Shown piece by piece: positions 37,213 to 45,809 of a stretch of 64,000 nt of DNA. This DNA comes from Sphingobacterium haloxyli (GTDB lineage Bacteria > Bacteroidota > Bacteroidia > Sphingobacteriales > Sphingobacteriaceae), in NCBI RefSeq assembly GCF_002980525.1, contig NZ_PVBQ01000001.1, forward strand, positions 434,001-498,000, written 5' to 3'. Under the pieces are notes generated by a model, which was not told where the DNA came from, ran no database searches, and saw nothing but the letters and a program-made list of their open reading frames with translations. Every line of letters begins with the position of its first letter. Position 1 is the stretch's first letter. The translations under genes and the position numbers were made by a program.

Positions 37213-39756
37213 CTATTTTTTCTTTATTCGAACTGTTTTTATTCCAAAGCGAGGTATATCCATGGAAAAGGTTGGTTTCCCCATATGATCCGCTACTTTT
37301 AGTGTACTTACCTTTTCACCATTCAACAAAACCTCTTCTATACCTTCTACCGGGAAATCAAGCATAATATGTTGCACGCCGGATACACCTTCCGCATTAA
37401 AAAGCCTAAGCAATAGGTCCCCTTTATCAAGTTTCATAGCCGATATCTCTATTCCAGCTTGATTAGATACAACAAATTGCCTATCCTCACCTACGAAATG
37501 TCCTCCATATACGCCCAGCAAGGGCTCATTCCAACAGTTGCTTTCGGTAGCAATCTGCGCCGTGTCCCATCTGCCCGCGTGGGGGATCAACGCATAGCGC
37601 ATTTTTAAGGCTTCCGTTATCTTATAGTCCACGCCCCACAACCCGACGCCCGAATATTGTGCCGTAAGGCTCAAGGGGTAATCCGAACCATGGAGATAGG
37701 ACGTGGTATGATCGGACAGGAGCGCCAGGCCATATTCCTGGTTCTCTTCCACCAGATCTACCCAATGAAGAATCACATTGTGCTTGATTTCGTCCCAATT
37801 CCCAAAAAACGTATTTTCATTTCGGCTCTCACATACATCAAAAGGCGCATTTTTGTACAAGTTAGCACCTTGGAGATTATTGGGAAACATCACTTTAAGT
37901 TTGTACCTATCATCTGTGTATGCGCGCCTATTGTCTGTCCAGTCATGCTCTTGTTTATATTCACCAATGCCTACATTTCGCCGCCAATCAACCGTCAGAT
38001 CGAAGTCTATCCGTCGTTGGCCCGTCTCAAGCGTGATCACCTGAACCATAGGATGCGAAGCGATATAGCCTGTTACCTTTACCTTGACGATAAACGGATT
38101 ATCTTCCAAAACAGTTATGGTGGCCTGATTGTCCTTTGACGAATGAAATTTTCCTTCCTCATAAAAATGGCCCGCTATCTCCCCTAAACCGTAAGGTACG
38201 TAGGGATCAACGAATTGCCTATTATCGATATGCTTGGCTAAAAGACTAGTGATTACGCCCCCTTTAGATTTGTCGAGCGTTATCTTATACATATCGTTCT
38301 CGATGATGCAATTTCCTTCTGCATCAAAACGTACCTGTTTCGCTGCTTTGTTGACAGGTTGACCCGTTTTCCGCAAAGCATAGGTGACATAACCCAAGGT
38401 GGTCACGTTTGGTTTAAAAACGATCCATAAAGCATTGTCCTTCTCCTCTATAACACAAGCCAGCTCTTCTCCTTTACGATCATGAAGCGTCACATCTCGC
38501 TGTTTCCAAGTTGCCGGTAATTTTACACGGACAACCGCTGATCGCTTTGCGGCAACGGTATTAAAAATCCGGACATAGCCCAAATCTTTTCCTTTTATCG
38601 ATGTGCCCTTTACATAACTGGAGATCGCCTCCTGTATGACCTTTCCGGATAACCTATCTGTCGTATTCGTCCACGAACGAACGGCCTGTTCCCATGTCTG
38701 CTGTTTGTCCAGACGATTATAGGGGACAATCCAAGAATCATGATGTTGCGCCATCATCAAGGTCCGCCATGCTTCATCTTCGTCGTCAGCCCTCGGTTGA
38801 TAGTTATTATCCAAATAGGCCATCGCACTGATTTTCTCAGCCATGACGATCTTATTTTCCGATTTCCGAACATCCTGTGCGATACGTTGCAATGCCTGGC
38901 TTCCCCACATCAGGTTGACCAATACATCTTCCTGCGAAAAGTGCCAGCTATCGTCCGTTTGTCTAGACGATATATCTTCGATGTATTCTGTCCAGGTGAC
39001 ATACGTAGAATTGTTTTTGATATGTTTACCGAAACCAAGCCAAGGGCCATTTTTCCAGCCCGCATCCTGATAACACATGCCTACCGGATTATCAATTCCC
39101 TGTTGATAAGCCGCTTGTATATAAGCAGTCGAGTTGTTCCACGCGGTCGTTTGCCAGGTAGAATTTTCTTCGAAATCTTCCGATGCATATCGTGGCACGG
39201 TTAATATAGACGTTCCCTCCGATCCGATCCAATTCACCAGTTCTCCTCCATATCCGGTCGTGTAACCGCCCCAACACGTGTTCGGACATTTCAATACAGC
39301 ATATTTAAAACCAAATTGCTTTAGTATTTGAGGCAAGCTGCTTGTAAAACAGGGTTCTTCAACAGCATAGGTCGTATACGTAACATCTGGAAAATGTTCG
39401 TGCATCTTGCGTATACCGTGTTCAAACTGTCGTATAATACTTTCTCCTGAAATATTGTAACAGTAAGGTTGTGCATACGTAGGATTTGTAAATTCAATGC
39501 GCTTATCCCGCACGATATTGGAAAATTGCGCATAGGCCATTGGTTCGTTTCGTTTTACCGTGTCCCATGTTTCAGGTTCTATCTCCAAACCCAGTTTCCA
39601 TTCGGGATGAGCAGCCAACTTATCCAGCATAAATTGCGTCACCCACATCGGATAATGCCCATACACCCCGCCGTGATATCCATCCACAAAGTAGGGCTTC
39701 TGTGCATAAACGGCGAACGACAATAGCAACAGAAATAAAAGGGTTAATATTCTCAT
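37213..39756 (-). CDS. Divergent GH38 alpha-mannosidase-like protein
   Basis: An 847-residue secreted protein. The start chosen is the ATG at 39756, giving the signal peptide MRILTLLFLLLLSFAVYAQ; the open frame extends 105 bases upstream into the SGNH hydrolase gene without a signal. GH38 features are TSSLPQILKQFGFKY (138-152), the AEKISAMAYL segment, the HHD of AQHHDSW (338-340), and a C-terminal GH38-type beta domain (VKVKVTGYIASHP, QRRIDFDLTVDW). However, the usual metal motif HxD near the N-terminus appears as HGG (28-30), and the nucleophile aspartate of the DxFGHS motif aligns with glutamate (E133/E134 in VEEPCF). Activity or metal use may therefore be altered. Confidence 0.8.
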   Translation of the reverse strand: MRILTLLFLLLLSFAVYAQKPYFVDGYHGGVYGHYPMWVTQFMLDKLAAHPEWKLGLEIEPETWDTVKRNEPMAYAQFSNIVRDKRIEFTNPTYAQPYCYNISGESIIRQFEHGIRKMHEHFPDVTYTTYAVEEPCFTSSLPQILKQFGFKYAVLKCPNTCWGGYTTGYGGELVNWIGSEGTSILTVPRYASEDFEENSTWQTTAWNNSTAYIQAAYQQGIDNPVGMCYQDAGWKNGPWLGFGKHIKNNSTYVTWTEYIEDISSRQTDDSWHFSQEDVLVNLMWGSQALQRIAQDVRKSENKIVMAEKISAMAYLDNNYQPRADDEDEAWRTLMMAQHHDSWIVPYNRLDKQQTWEQAVRSWTNTTDRLSGKVIQEAISSYVKGTSIKGKDLGYVRIFNTVAAKRSAVVRVKLPATWKQRDVTLHDRKGEELACVIEEKDNALWIVFKPNVTTLGYVTYALRKTGQPVNKAAKQVRFDAEGNCIIENDMYKITLDKSKGGVITSLLAKHIDNRQFVDPYVPYGLGEIAGHFYEEGKFHSSKDNQATITVLEDNPFIVKVKVTGYIASHPMVQVITLETGQRRIDFDLTVDWRRNVGIGEYKQEHDWTDNRRAYTDDRYKLKVMFPNNLQGANLYKNAPFDVCESRNENTFFGNWDEIKHNVILHWVDLVEENQEYGLALLSDHTTSYLHGSDYPLSLTAQYSGVGLWGVDYKITEALKMRYALIPHAGRWDTAQIATESNCWNEPLLGVYGGHFVGEDRQFVVSNQAGIEISAMKLDKGDLLLRLFNAEGVSGVQHIMLDFPVEGIEEVLLNGEKVSTLKVADHMGKPTFSMDIPRFGIKTVRIKKK

Positions 39757-39781
39757 CTTAATAATATGAAGGATCATGGCA

Positions 39782-41164
39782 CTAGTTACGAACAAGGCTG
39801 ATTTTTCTCGTTTTTGGTATGCTAACGTGTTTGATAGTCTGCAACAACACGTCCATTTCATGCTGCCAGGCCTGTCTCACTTCGGGAAACATCGCCTTGC
39901 TGTAAAGGTCTCTTTTGGCCCGTAGCCAGCCATCCTTTTCTTTGAACTGGTCGAACACCTCGATGGCCCGCCGGTTATTGGCATCCAACAGCCCTTTCGG
40001 TTGGAAAAAATTATACTGCACCCAGGCATAATCCCTGAAACGGCGTTCTATTTCCCATCTTTCTTCATTAAGATGCATAATACGGAGTGCCTGCTGATAT
40101 TGGGGTGTGTTATCCAAAGCGGCAAGATTTATACCTTTTGCGAATTCCGCAGCCGACCATTTGCCGATCTCTTCGCCATCAATAAGAAGTTTATAATTTC
40201 CTTTCAAACCTTTTACGATCAAAAGTTCCTGGTTCATTTCTTCCATAAAAGGCACCACCGCAAGTGCATCGAATTGGCTTTTCTTACTCCCCCATCCTCT
40301 TGCCACGGTATCCAACGGATAAGGAAGGGCGTTTGCGTGATAATCAAAACTCCAACCCGTACCTGTTTTCACGATATCGGACAGGTTACAGTTCGAAGCA
40401 TTTATTATCTTTTGGTTAGACGCATCAATTTCCATTTCGGCCACCTTCTGTCCACTAAATCCTTGTGCTTTTAAAAGAAGATACGCCATCACCATATGGC
40501 CATCTAGGTCTGGATGCACACGGTCATTTCCGGATAATGTAAAAGATGGATCTTCTTGTTGAACACGCTTACTAATGGCTGTCATGGGTTCATTAAAATC
40601 AAGAAACTCCCATTTATTGGCTGTTGCCGATGCTCTTTGAAAATCAACGATGCGCAGCATCGCTTTATTTTTATTTTTCAACGACGTGTTATCCGGAATA
40701 ACCACATCTTCATCATAAGGCGAACTCCCCAATAATACGATCCTGGTACCCACGAGCCCTTTATACCTTTCCTCCATCTGTTTATAGCCGTTGTGGGACT
40801 CTTTCACTTTCTCGTCAGCAAATTTCTCCGGCTCTGATCCGTTGTATTCAAAGTATCCGGAATCATTCATACCAAAGGTGGTAAACAGCACGGTTGGCTG
40901 TTTGCTGAACACATCTCCGTCTAGGCGTTTGAGCATATCCCCTACGCGGTCTCCGCCAATACCGGCATTGAGAATCGTTAGGTTCATCGTCGGAAAACGC
41001 GTCATGTAATAGAGCCATACATACGCGTGGTAATGCCCACCGTCCGTGATACTATTTCCTAAGAAAACGACACGATCATTTTCCTTAAATGGTGCTATTT
41101 GTTGAGCCAACAACGGATTCGCTCCGAGAGCAAGCACTAAAATTCCTATAAAAAATCTCCTCAT
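39782..41164 (-). CDS. Secreted SGNH/GDSL hydrolase
   Basis: A 460-residue secreted esterase-like protein: signal peptide ending LLAQ, SGNH block I FLGNSITDGG (nucleophile S38), block II NAGIGGDRVGD, block III FGMNDSGY, and block V DRVHPDLDGH with the Asp/His pair. A C-terminal extension of about 200 residues beyond the SGNH core is present. In glycan loci such enzymes usually remove acetyl or other esters from sugars. It lies 25 bp before the GH38-like gene and 63 bp after the GH78-like gene. Confidence 0.88.
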   Translation of the reverse strand: MRRFFIGILVLALGANPLLAQQIAPFKENDRVVFLGNSITDGGHYHAYVWLYYMTRFPTMNLTILNAGIGGDRVGDMLKRLDGDVFSKQPTVLFTTFGMNDSGYFEYNGSEPEKFADEKVKESHNGYKQMEERYKGLVGTRIVLLGSSPYDEDVVIPDNTSLKNKNKAMLRIVDFQRASATANKWEFLDFNEPMTAISKRVQQEDPSFTLSGNDRVHPDLDGHMVMAYLLLKAQGFSGQKVAEMEIDASNQKIINASNCNLSDIVKTGTGWSFDYHANALPYPLDTVARGWGSKKSQFDALAVVPFMEEMNQELLIVKGLKGNYKLLIDGEEIGKWSAAEFAKGINLAALDNTPQYQQALRIMHLNEERWEIERRFRDYAWVQYNFFQPKGLLDANNRRAIEVFDQFKEKDGWLRAKRDLYSKAMFPEVRQAWQHEMDVLLQTIKHVSIPKTRKISLVRN

Positions 41165-41227
41165 GGATAATACTTATTTTTGGGTTTTATAATCAACACG
41201 TATACAATTAATATAGCTTTTCTAATT

Positions 41228-43597
41228 TCACTTTACGCCTAGCGACAATATATTTGAACCAGCTTCCAGTGCGTAAACCTGACCTTTCCAAATGAATTTT
41301 CCGGTCGTTTTTTCTGGAAGATTTACACTGATTTTCCATTTATTCTTTTGTTGTTTATAATGGACTGAAATTTTTCCGTTCGGATGGGGCATTTCACCAC
41401 GCACATCGGTCATTATACCCAAACGCGGTTCAATTTTTACGCGAGCAAACCCCGGAGCATCCGTATCGATCCCTAATACGATTCTGAAAAACTCAATATT
41501 CGGACTGGCTCCCCAGGCATGGCATTCCGACCGAACAGTTTGCAAGCGGGAGTCTTCTGCCCAGGTGCTTAATCCCATTTGTATATTTTCGCGCCAGATA
41601 CCCAGCCAGTTCATATAATCATCGCCCAATCCGGCTTTTGCCAATGCCTGATGGAGATAATACTTGAAGTATATGGTGCAAGGCGTTAATTCGGTGTTTT
41701 GAAGCAAGCTGTTACCCACCGTAGCCAGTTCTTGTTCGGCGATCAATCCTGCTAGGATAGCCAGCGAATTGGCATGTTGCGAAAAGCCTTTCTTTTCCTT
41801 GGTGTCGGCGAATAGTTTCTTTTCGGCATCCCAATATTTATTTTTGATGGTGGCTTTCAAGTGAGCGGCTTTTTCTCCGTAATAGGTGGCAAAGTGGACT
41901 AGTCCAAACGCGGCTTCCATTTCTGACGCCCATTGGTATGCCAGCAGCAGCTGCAGATCATAGATGGCTGCGCTCCCGTCCGGACCCATAGGCCCCCATC
42001 CCATATCGCCCACCCAATCCACAAACCGCCAGTAAGGCAAATCTTTGATAGAGCCATCCGGTTGCTGTAGTTTTTCAAAAAATTCGAGTATAGCCCGTTG
42101 CCCGGTCAGTTTTTCCTTGATGAAATCGCTGTCGGGACGGTACATCCAATAGTCATGCAACATACCGATATACCAAAGAGAGAACGTAGATATAATCTGG
42201 GTTCCGCGCGTAGGATAGCGGCTCATCGTGACTCCTTCCGTCAAGCGTGAGCGATCCATCAGGTCAAGCGCATAACGGGCAAGCCTATCGTCGCCACTGT
42301 TGTAGTATGAAATCATGGCCTGTATGCGCGTATCGCCAATATATTGCAACTGTTCGTAATACGGGCAATCCATATAGGTCTCCCAGGCATTTAGCCGGGC
42401 GGTCCGCCAACCGATATCCAATATTTGGTCTATTTCGCTATTGCCCGTGTTAAGCACATAATTTTGTTTAAAAGGGTAACCTGTAAAAGTGCCGTACAGG
42501 TCATTGATGACTAGCGGTTCGTCGCTTGTGCTGACAATCAATTGCAGATAACGGTAGGTACGATAGTTTAGCGTAGTAAACGTTTGGTTCTCCGTCCCAT
42601 CGGCCAATAGGCTGTCTATTCTGCCGACAAATATTTTGTTTTCTACTTCATTCCGGTCGCTTTTCCGAAGCTCATTACCTTCGTGCCGGTCATACAATGT
42701 TTCGGCGTATCCCAAAGAAATGCCTGCTCCCTTACCTTTGCTAAAAAGAAGTGTGACGTAAGCATTGGTCATATAGGTCTGGTCGAGTAACAAGGTAACG
42801 GTACGGTTTGCCGGAATAGTGAGGTTTTCTTTCTTTGCCGGAAAGGAAACCGGTGCTTCCATGCCGCTGACCGCCCGCAGTTTGACAAGACGTTCGTAGC
42901 TCAGTTCCATTTGTGGCAAAGGAGAAGGCACAAGCTGCCAGTTCCAGCCATCAGACGTTCCCTTGGTTTTTCCGTCAGAAAGTTCCCGAGCGGATGACCA
43001 GCTATGATCATCATAATGCACGGCGTGCCAATCACCTTTGATAGTCTGATTCATATCGACCAACTCTCCTTTACTCGCCGCAAAGAAAAACCCAGGAATA
43101 GGTTGGTGCCCGTGGCTTTTTACGCATTTCCAGCTTCCGTTGGTGTTCAATATTTCCTCGGATGCTGAACGCCCCTGCACAATAAAGGCTGTCCGCAAAC
43201 TGATCTGTGCTTCCGGCCTGTATTCAGCCTCGTTCCACACCAACGCTGACACTACATTTTGTCCAGAAACCAAATAAGGGGCGATGTCTACCGTTTCATA
43301 GTTCCAAAAATGAAGGTCACCACGCGCGGGGCCCATCGATACAATTTGACCGTTGACATATAATTTATAGCGATTATCTGCCGAAACATGTATAACGAAA
43401 CTTTCCGGCTTTCCAGCGAGTTCGATACTTTTCCGAAAATGGTAAACACCGTATGTCAGGCCCTCATCACGCTGCTCTGAAATCCATTTTGCGTTCCAAA
43501 GCCTGCTGTTCTGCAGATCGTCCTGTGCAAAGGTGGCATTTGGCAAGAAAAGAAAGCCCGACAATAGGCAAAGGATAGACAGAAGCTTTATCATCAT
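41228..43597 (-). CDS. GH78-like alpha-L-rhamnosidase family protein
   Basis: A 789-residue secreted protein with signal peptide MMIKLLSILCLLSGFLF... ending ATFAQ. An N-terminal jelly-roll domain (YKLYVNGQIVSMGPARGD) is followed by a second beta domain, an (alpha/alpha)6 barrel, and a C-terminal beta-sandwich. The barrel carries DCPYYEQLQYIGDTR, the counterpart of the GH78 catalytic motif DCPxRxExxGWxGD; the differences suggest another subfamily or specificity. HAWGASPNIEF is the family's late motif. It is the second gene of the locus, 6 bp after the lectin/propeller lipoprotein. Confidence 0.8.
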   Translation of the reverse strand: MMIKLLSILCLLSGFLFLPNATFAQDDLQNSRLWNAKWISEQRDEGLTYGVYHFRKSIELAGKPESFVIHVSADNRYKLYVNGQIVSMGPARGDLHFWNYETVDIAPYLVSGQNVVSALVWNEAEYRPEAQISLRTAFIVQGRSASEEILNTNGSWKCVKSHGHQPIPGFFFAASKGELVDMNQTIKGDWHAVHYDDHSWSSARELSDGKTKGTSDGWNWQLVPSPLPQMELSYERLVKLRAVSGMEAPVSFPAKKENLTIPANRTVTLLLDQTYMTNAYVTLLFSKGKGAGISLGYAETLYDRHEGNELRKSDRNEVENKIFVGRIDSLLADGTENQTFTTLNYRTYRYLQLIVSTSDEPLVINDLYGTFTGYPFKQNYVLNTGNSEIDQILDIGWRTARLNAWETYMDCPYYEQLQYIGDTRIQAMISYYNSGDDRLARYALDLMDRSRLTEGVTMSRYPTRGTQIISTFSLWYIGMLHDYWMYRPDSDFIKEKLTGQRAILEFFEKLQQPDGSIKDLPYWRFVDWVGDMGWGPMGPDGSAAIYDLQLLLAYQWASEMEAAFGLVHFATYYGEKAAHLKATIKNKYWDAEKKLFADTKEKKGFSQHANSLAILAGLIAEQELATVGNSLLQNTELTPCTIYFKYYLHQALAKAGLGDDYMNWLGIWRENIQMGLSTWAEDSRLQTVRSECHAWGASPNIEFFRIVLGIDTDAPGFARVKIEPRLGIMTDVRGEMPHPNGKISVHYKQQKNKWKISVNLPEKTTGKFIWKGQVYALEAGSNILSLGVK

Positions 43598-43603
43598 ATA
43601 TTA

Positions 43604-45493
43604 TTATTTACCATTATTTAAGCCGATCATTTCGTACGGAATACGTACGCCTTTTACCCGGTAATAGTAGGGATCAAAATTACCGTCGTCTTCCTTGATC
43701 ACATTTTCACTATTTTCGTCACAAGCACCATAGTTAATGCTGTATGTCAACAGAAGTTCATCCCTGTCATTTTGTGCTATCGTATGGATAATTGGCGTGT
43801 ATATACGGGCATTATACCCCTTATAAAATTCGGTAAAGTGATACACCAGCTTTCTTGAAGTGAACGGTCCAGTCGGGCTGCTGGACGTAGCGATATACAT
43901 ATTGATGGAAGGAATGCCGCAATAGAAGCCTTGATCCATGGTTAAGTGAAGAAATTTACCATTTAAATAACCAAAGTTATTGGTTCCGTTGCCTTCGGCA
44001 ATTACCGCGGAAGAGGCAACTAAAGGCGTATGCCCCCATGTTGATCCGTCCCAAAAAGACCATTCAGTCGGCTCATCGTGCGAAAACCGCGCTACGTACA
44101 ACAGGGTATTAAACCCAAATGTTTCTGGTGCCGTGCGTTCTCCGTACACGTAGACATAACCGTCATCGGATTTGACCATACCATCCTTATACCGGATATC
44201 CAATTGACCTGTCATGTTTGGGATCGCCAGTCTTTCGACTTGATTCCACTCGTTGCCAGACTCTTTCTTCAGTTTGTACACCGCCTGATCCGTGTCATCA
44301 AGACCATGTCCTTCTCCACCATGGATGTATACATAATCGCCCAGCTCGACACCGGGGCCAACCCAATTCCGGCTAGCTCCCGATGGAACGGGGCATATAT
44401 TACCAATATTGTGGTGCGCCCCTTGTCTGGTCATCATCGGTGCGTTTGGATCCCAATCGTCCATGGAGGGTTGTATAATGATGGAATTGGTATAAGAGAT
44501 AAAGTGGTTCCCATACAGATTTCCGTTAGGAGCCATTGATCCGTGGTACCACGCATCTTGCGTAACCCAAAGTACACGCCCATCCGAAAGTGGTATGCTC
44601 GTGCCCTGATCAAACGCCACAGAGCCTGTCGTCCGGCGAAAGAAATTCGTTACATCGCCATCCCGATAACTGTCCCGGGGCAATTTGGTGATCGCCCAGC
44701 GCTGTGTCTCGCTGCCTTGTTTGGTCTCTGCCAAAATAGCGCCATCCCCGCTCAACGTCACATACAATCCGTTCGCTTTGTTGGACAGCTCGAATTTGCC
44801 GGTCTCCACCGACTCCTCGATCTTCCACAACTGCAGGTCCGCATCGTTTTTCAATTCCCAGTTCTGCTTCAGCTGTTCACCATCAGAAACACCGTTCAGG
44901 AACATGCCGCTATGTAGATTCCGCAGCTGATAATATTTAGTATCTCCTTCCGAAGAATGATAGATGATAGCCCACTCTTGCCATCTTTTGAGGTTTTCGC
45001 CTTCTGCTGCCTCTGCTGTTGCGGTGTTGATTAGGGTATTGTCAAGATATTTTTCATTGAAAGTCAGATCGCCCTGTACCTGCATAACCGTCGAGCCATC
45101 GTTTACTGATATGCTATACGTATCATAATCGGAAATCCGCGAGTCATACACTCTAAATTCGACCTCCCATTGTCTGACTTCCCCGGATGCGGCCGTAACG
45201 GTAAAAGCAACTTTATTCCCCGTGGATACATCGATGGCTTCGCCAGAGGCTGGACGGCTATTCGCTCCATCCGATAACGTGAATATGGGCACGACCTTCG
45301 TCAGATCGGTTCCCTGAACGAGTCTTACTAATATCTTAAAAGTATCGCCGTCCTGATAGATGGTGGCATTACCATACTGGCCGGTTTCCAACTTAAAATC
45401 TTTAATCATCCGTCCCGGGCTAGGGGGAAGATCGTGTTGTTTTTCACACCCAAAGAAGAGGACAAAAAGCGTAAAAGTTAGTAGTTTTTTCAT
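43604..45493 (-). CDS. Lipoprotein with beta-trefoil-like lectin region and propeller-like C-terminal domain
   Basis: A 629-residue lipoprotein (lipobox FFGC, C16), the first gene of the minus-strand locus. Residues about 30-125 look like an Ig-like domain of the kind seen in Bacteroidota surface lipoproteins. Residues about 160-275 have ricin-type trefoil features (YYQLRNLHSGMFLNGVS, LQLWKIEE, RWAITKL). The remainder (about 280-625) resembles a five-bladed propeller found in glycosidases or their inactive relatives (GRVLWVTQDAWYHGS, YVYIHGGEGHG). No catalytic pair could be assigned. It may be a surface glycan-binding protein or an unassigned glycosidase. Confidence 0.65.
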   Translation of the reverse strand: MKKLLTFTLFVLFFGCEKQHDLPPSPGRMIKDFKLETGQYGNATIYQDGDTFKILVRLVQGTDLTKVVPIFTLSDGANSRPASGEAIDVSTGNKVAFTVTAASGEVRQWEVEFRVYDSRISDYDTYSISVNDGSTVMQVQGDLTFNEKYLDNTLINTATAEAAEGENLKRWQEWAIIYHSSEGDTKYYQLRNLHSGMFLNGVSDGEQLKQNWELKNDADLQLWKIEESVETGKFELSNKANGLYVTLSGDGAILAETKQGSETQRWAITKLPRDSYRDGDVTNFFRRTTGSVAFDQGTSIPLSDGRVLWVTQDAWYHGSMAPNGNLYGNHFISYTNSIIIQPSMDDWDPNAPMMTRQGAHHNIGNICPVPSGASRNWVGPGVELGDYVYIHGGEGHGLDDTDQAVYKLKKESGNEWNQVERLAIPNMTGQLDIRYKDGMVKSDDGYVYVYGERTAPETFGFNTLLYVARFSHDEPTEWSFWDGSTWGHTPLVASSAVIAEGNGTNNFGYLNGKFLHLTMDQGFYCGIPSINMYIATSSSPTGPFTSRKLVYHFTEFYKGYNARIYTPIIHTIAQNDRDELLLTYSINYGACDENSENVIKEDDGNFDPYYYRVKGVRIPYEMIGLNNGK

Positions 45494-45668
45494 ATAATTT
45501 AAAATTGATTAATCAGCTTACACACCGTATAAATTATTTTATCCACTTCATCATGCTATGCTATAAAAAAACAGATTTATATATATGTGCGTTTATAATT
45601 TTAAATGGTTAAGCGTTCCGCTGATGCTCTTCAAATGACATGATAGCGCATCCACGTTTTACTTCTCA

Positions 45669-45676
45669 CAAATTTA
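45669..45676 (-). promoter_or_regulatory. Candidate -7 promoter element for the glycan locus
   Basis: The minus strand reads TAAATTTG, an exact match to the Bacteroidota -7 consensus TAnnTTTG. Transcription would start near 45665, giving a leader of about 170 bases. No TTG is present about 20 bp upstream; the inverted repeat occupies that space, as expected for an activator-dependent promoter. Confidence 0.45.
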
Positions 45677-45680
45677 TAAA

Positions 45681-45718
45681 CCAATACGCCTACCTGTATG
45701 TGCAGGTAGGCGTATTGG
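45681..45718. promoter_or_regulatory. Perfect 16-bp inverted repeat: candidate operator or terminator
   Basis: CCAATACGCCTACCTG (45681-45696), loop TATGTG, CAGGTAGGCGTATTGG (45703-45718), with no mismatch. It lies about 90 bp after the regulator's stop and is centred about 27 bp upstream of the -7 box of the locus (near -34). It can be read as the rho-independent terminator of the regulator gene or as an operator bound by the SusR-like protein; the T-run after it on the minus strand (TTTATAAATTT) is weak. Confidence 0.7.
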
Positions 45719-45809
45719 TAAATGTTTAAAAACAAAAAAATATATAAATCGCTACAATAAAGCTATTTACGACAAACAAAAAAGGTTAGTTTGGTAAGTC
45801 GGGTAGAAT

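Larger units (their letters stand above)
45494..45809. other. Intergenic control region of the glycan locus
   Basis: A 316-bp AT-rich spacer between the SusR-like regulator and the first locus gene, both on the minus strand. It holds a perfect 16-bp inverted repeat, a consensus -7 box and a 10-base motif (CACACCGTAT, 45521-45530) shared with the region upstream of the regulator. No open reading frame of note is present. Confidence 0.6.

Noticed and set aside
39757..39861. Longer N-terminus for the GH38-like protein
   Set aside because: It overlaps the SGNH hydrolase gene; the ATG at 39756 begins a clear signal peptide.
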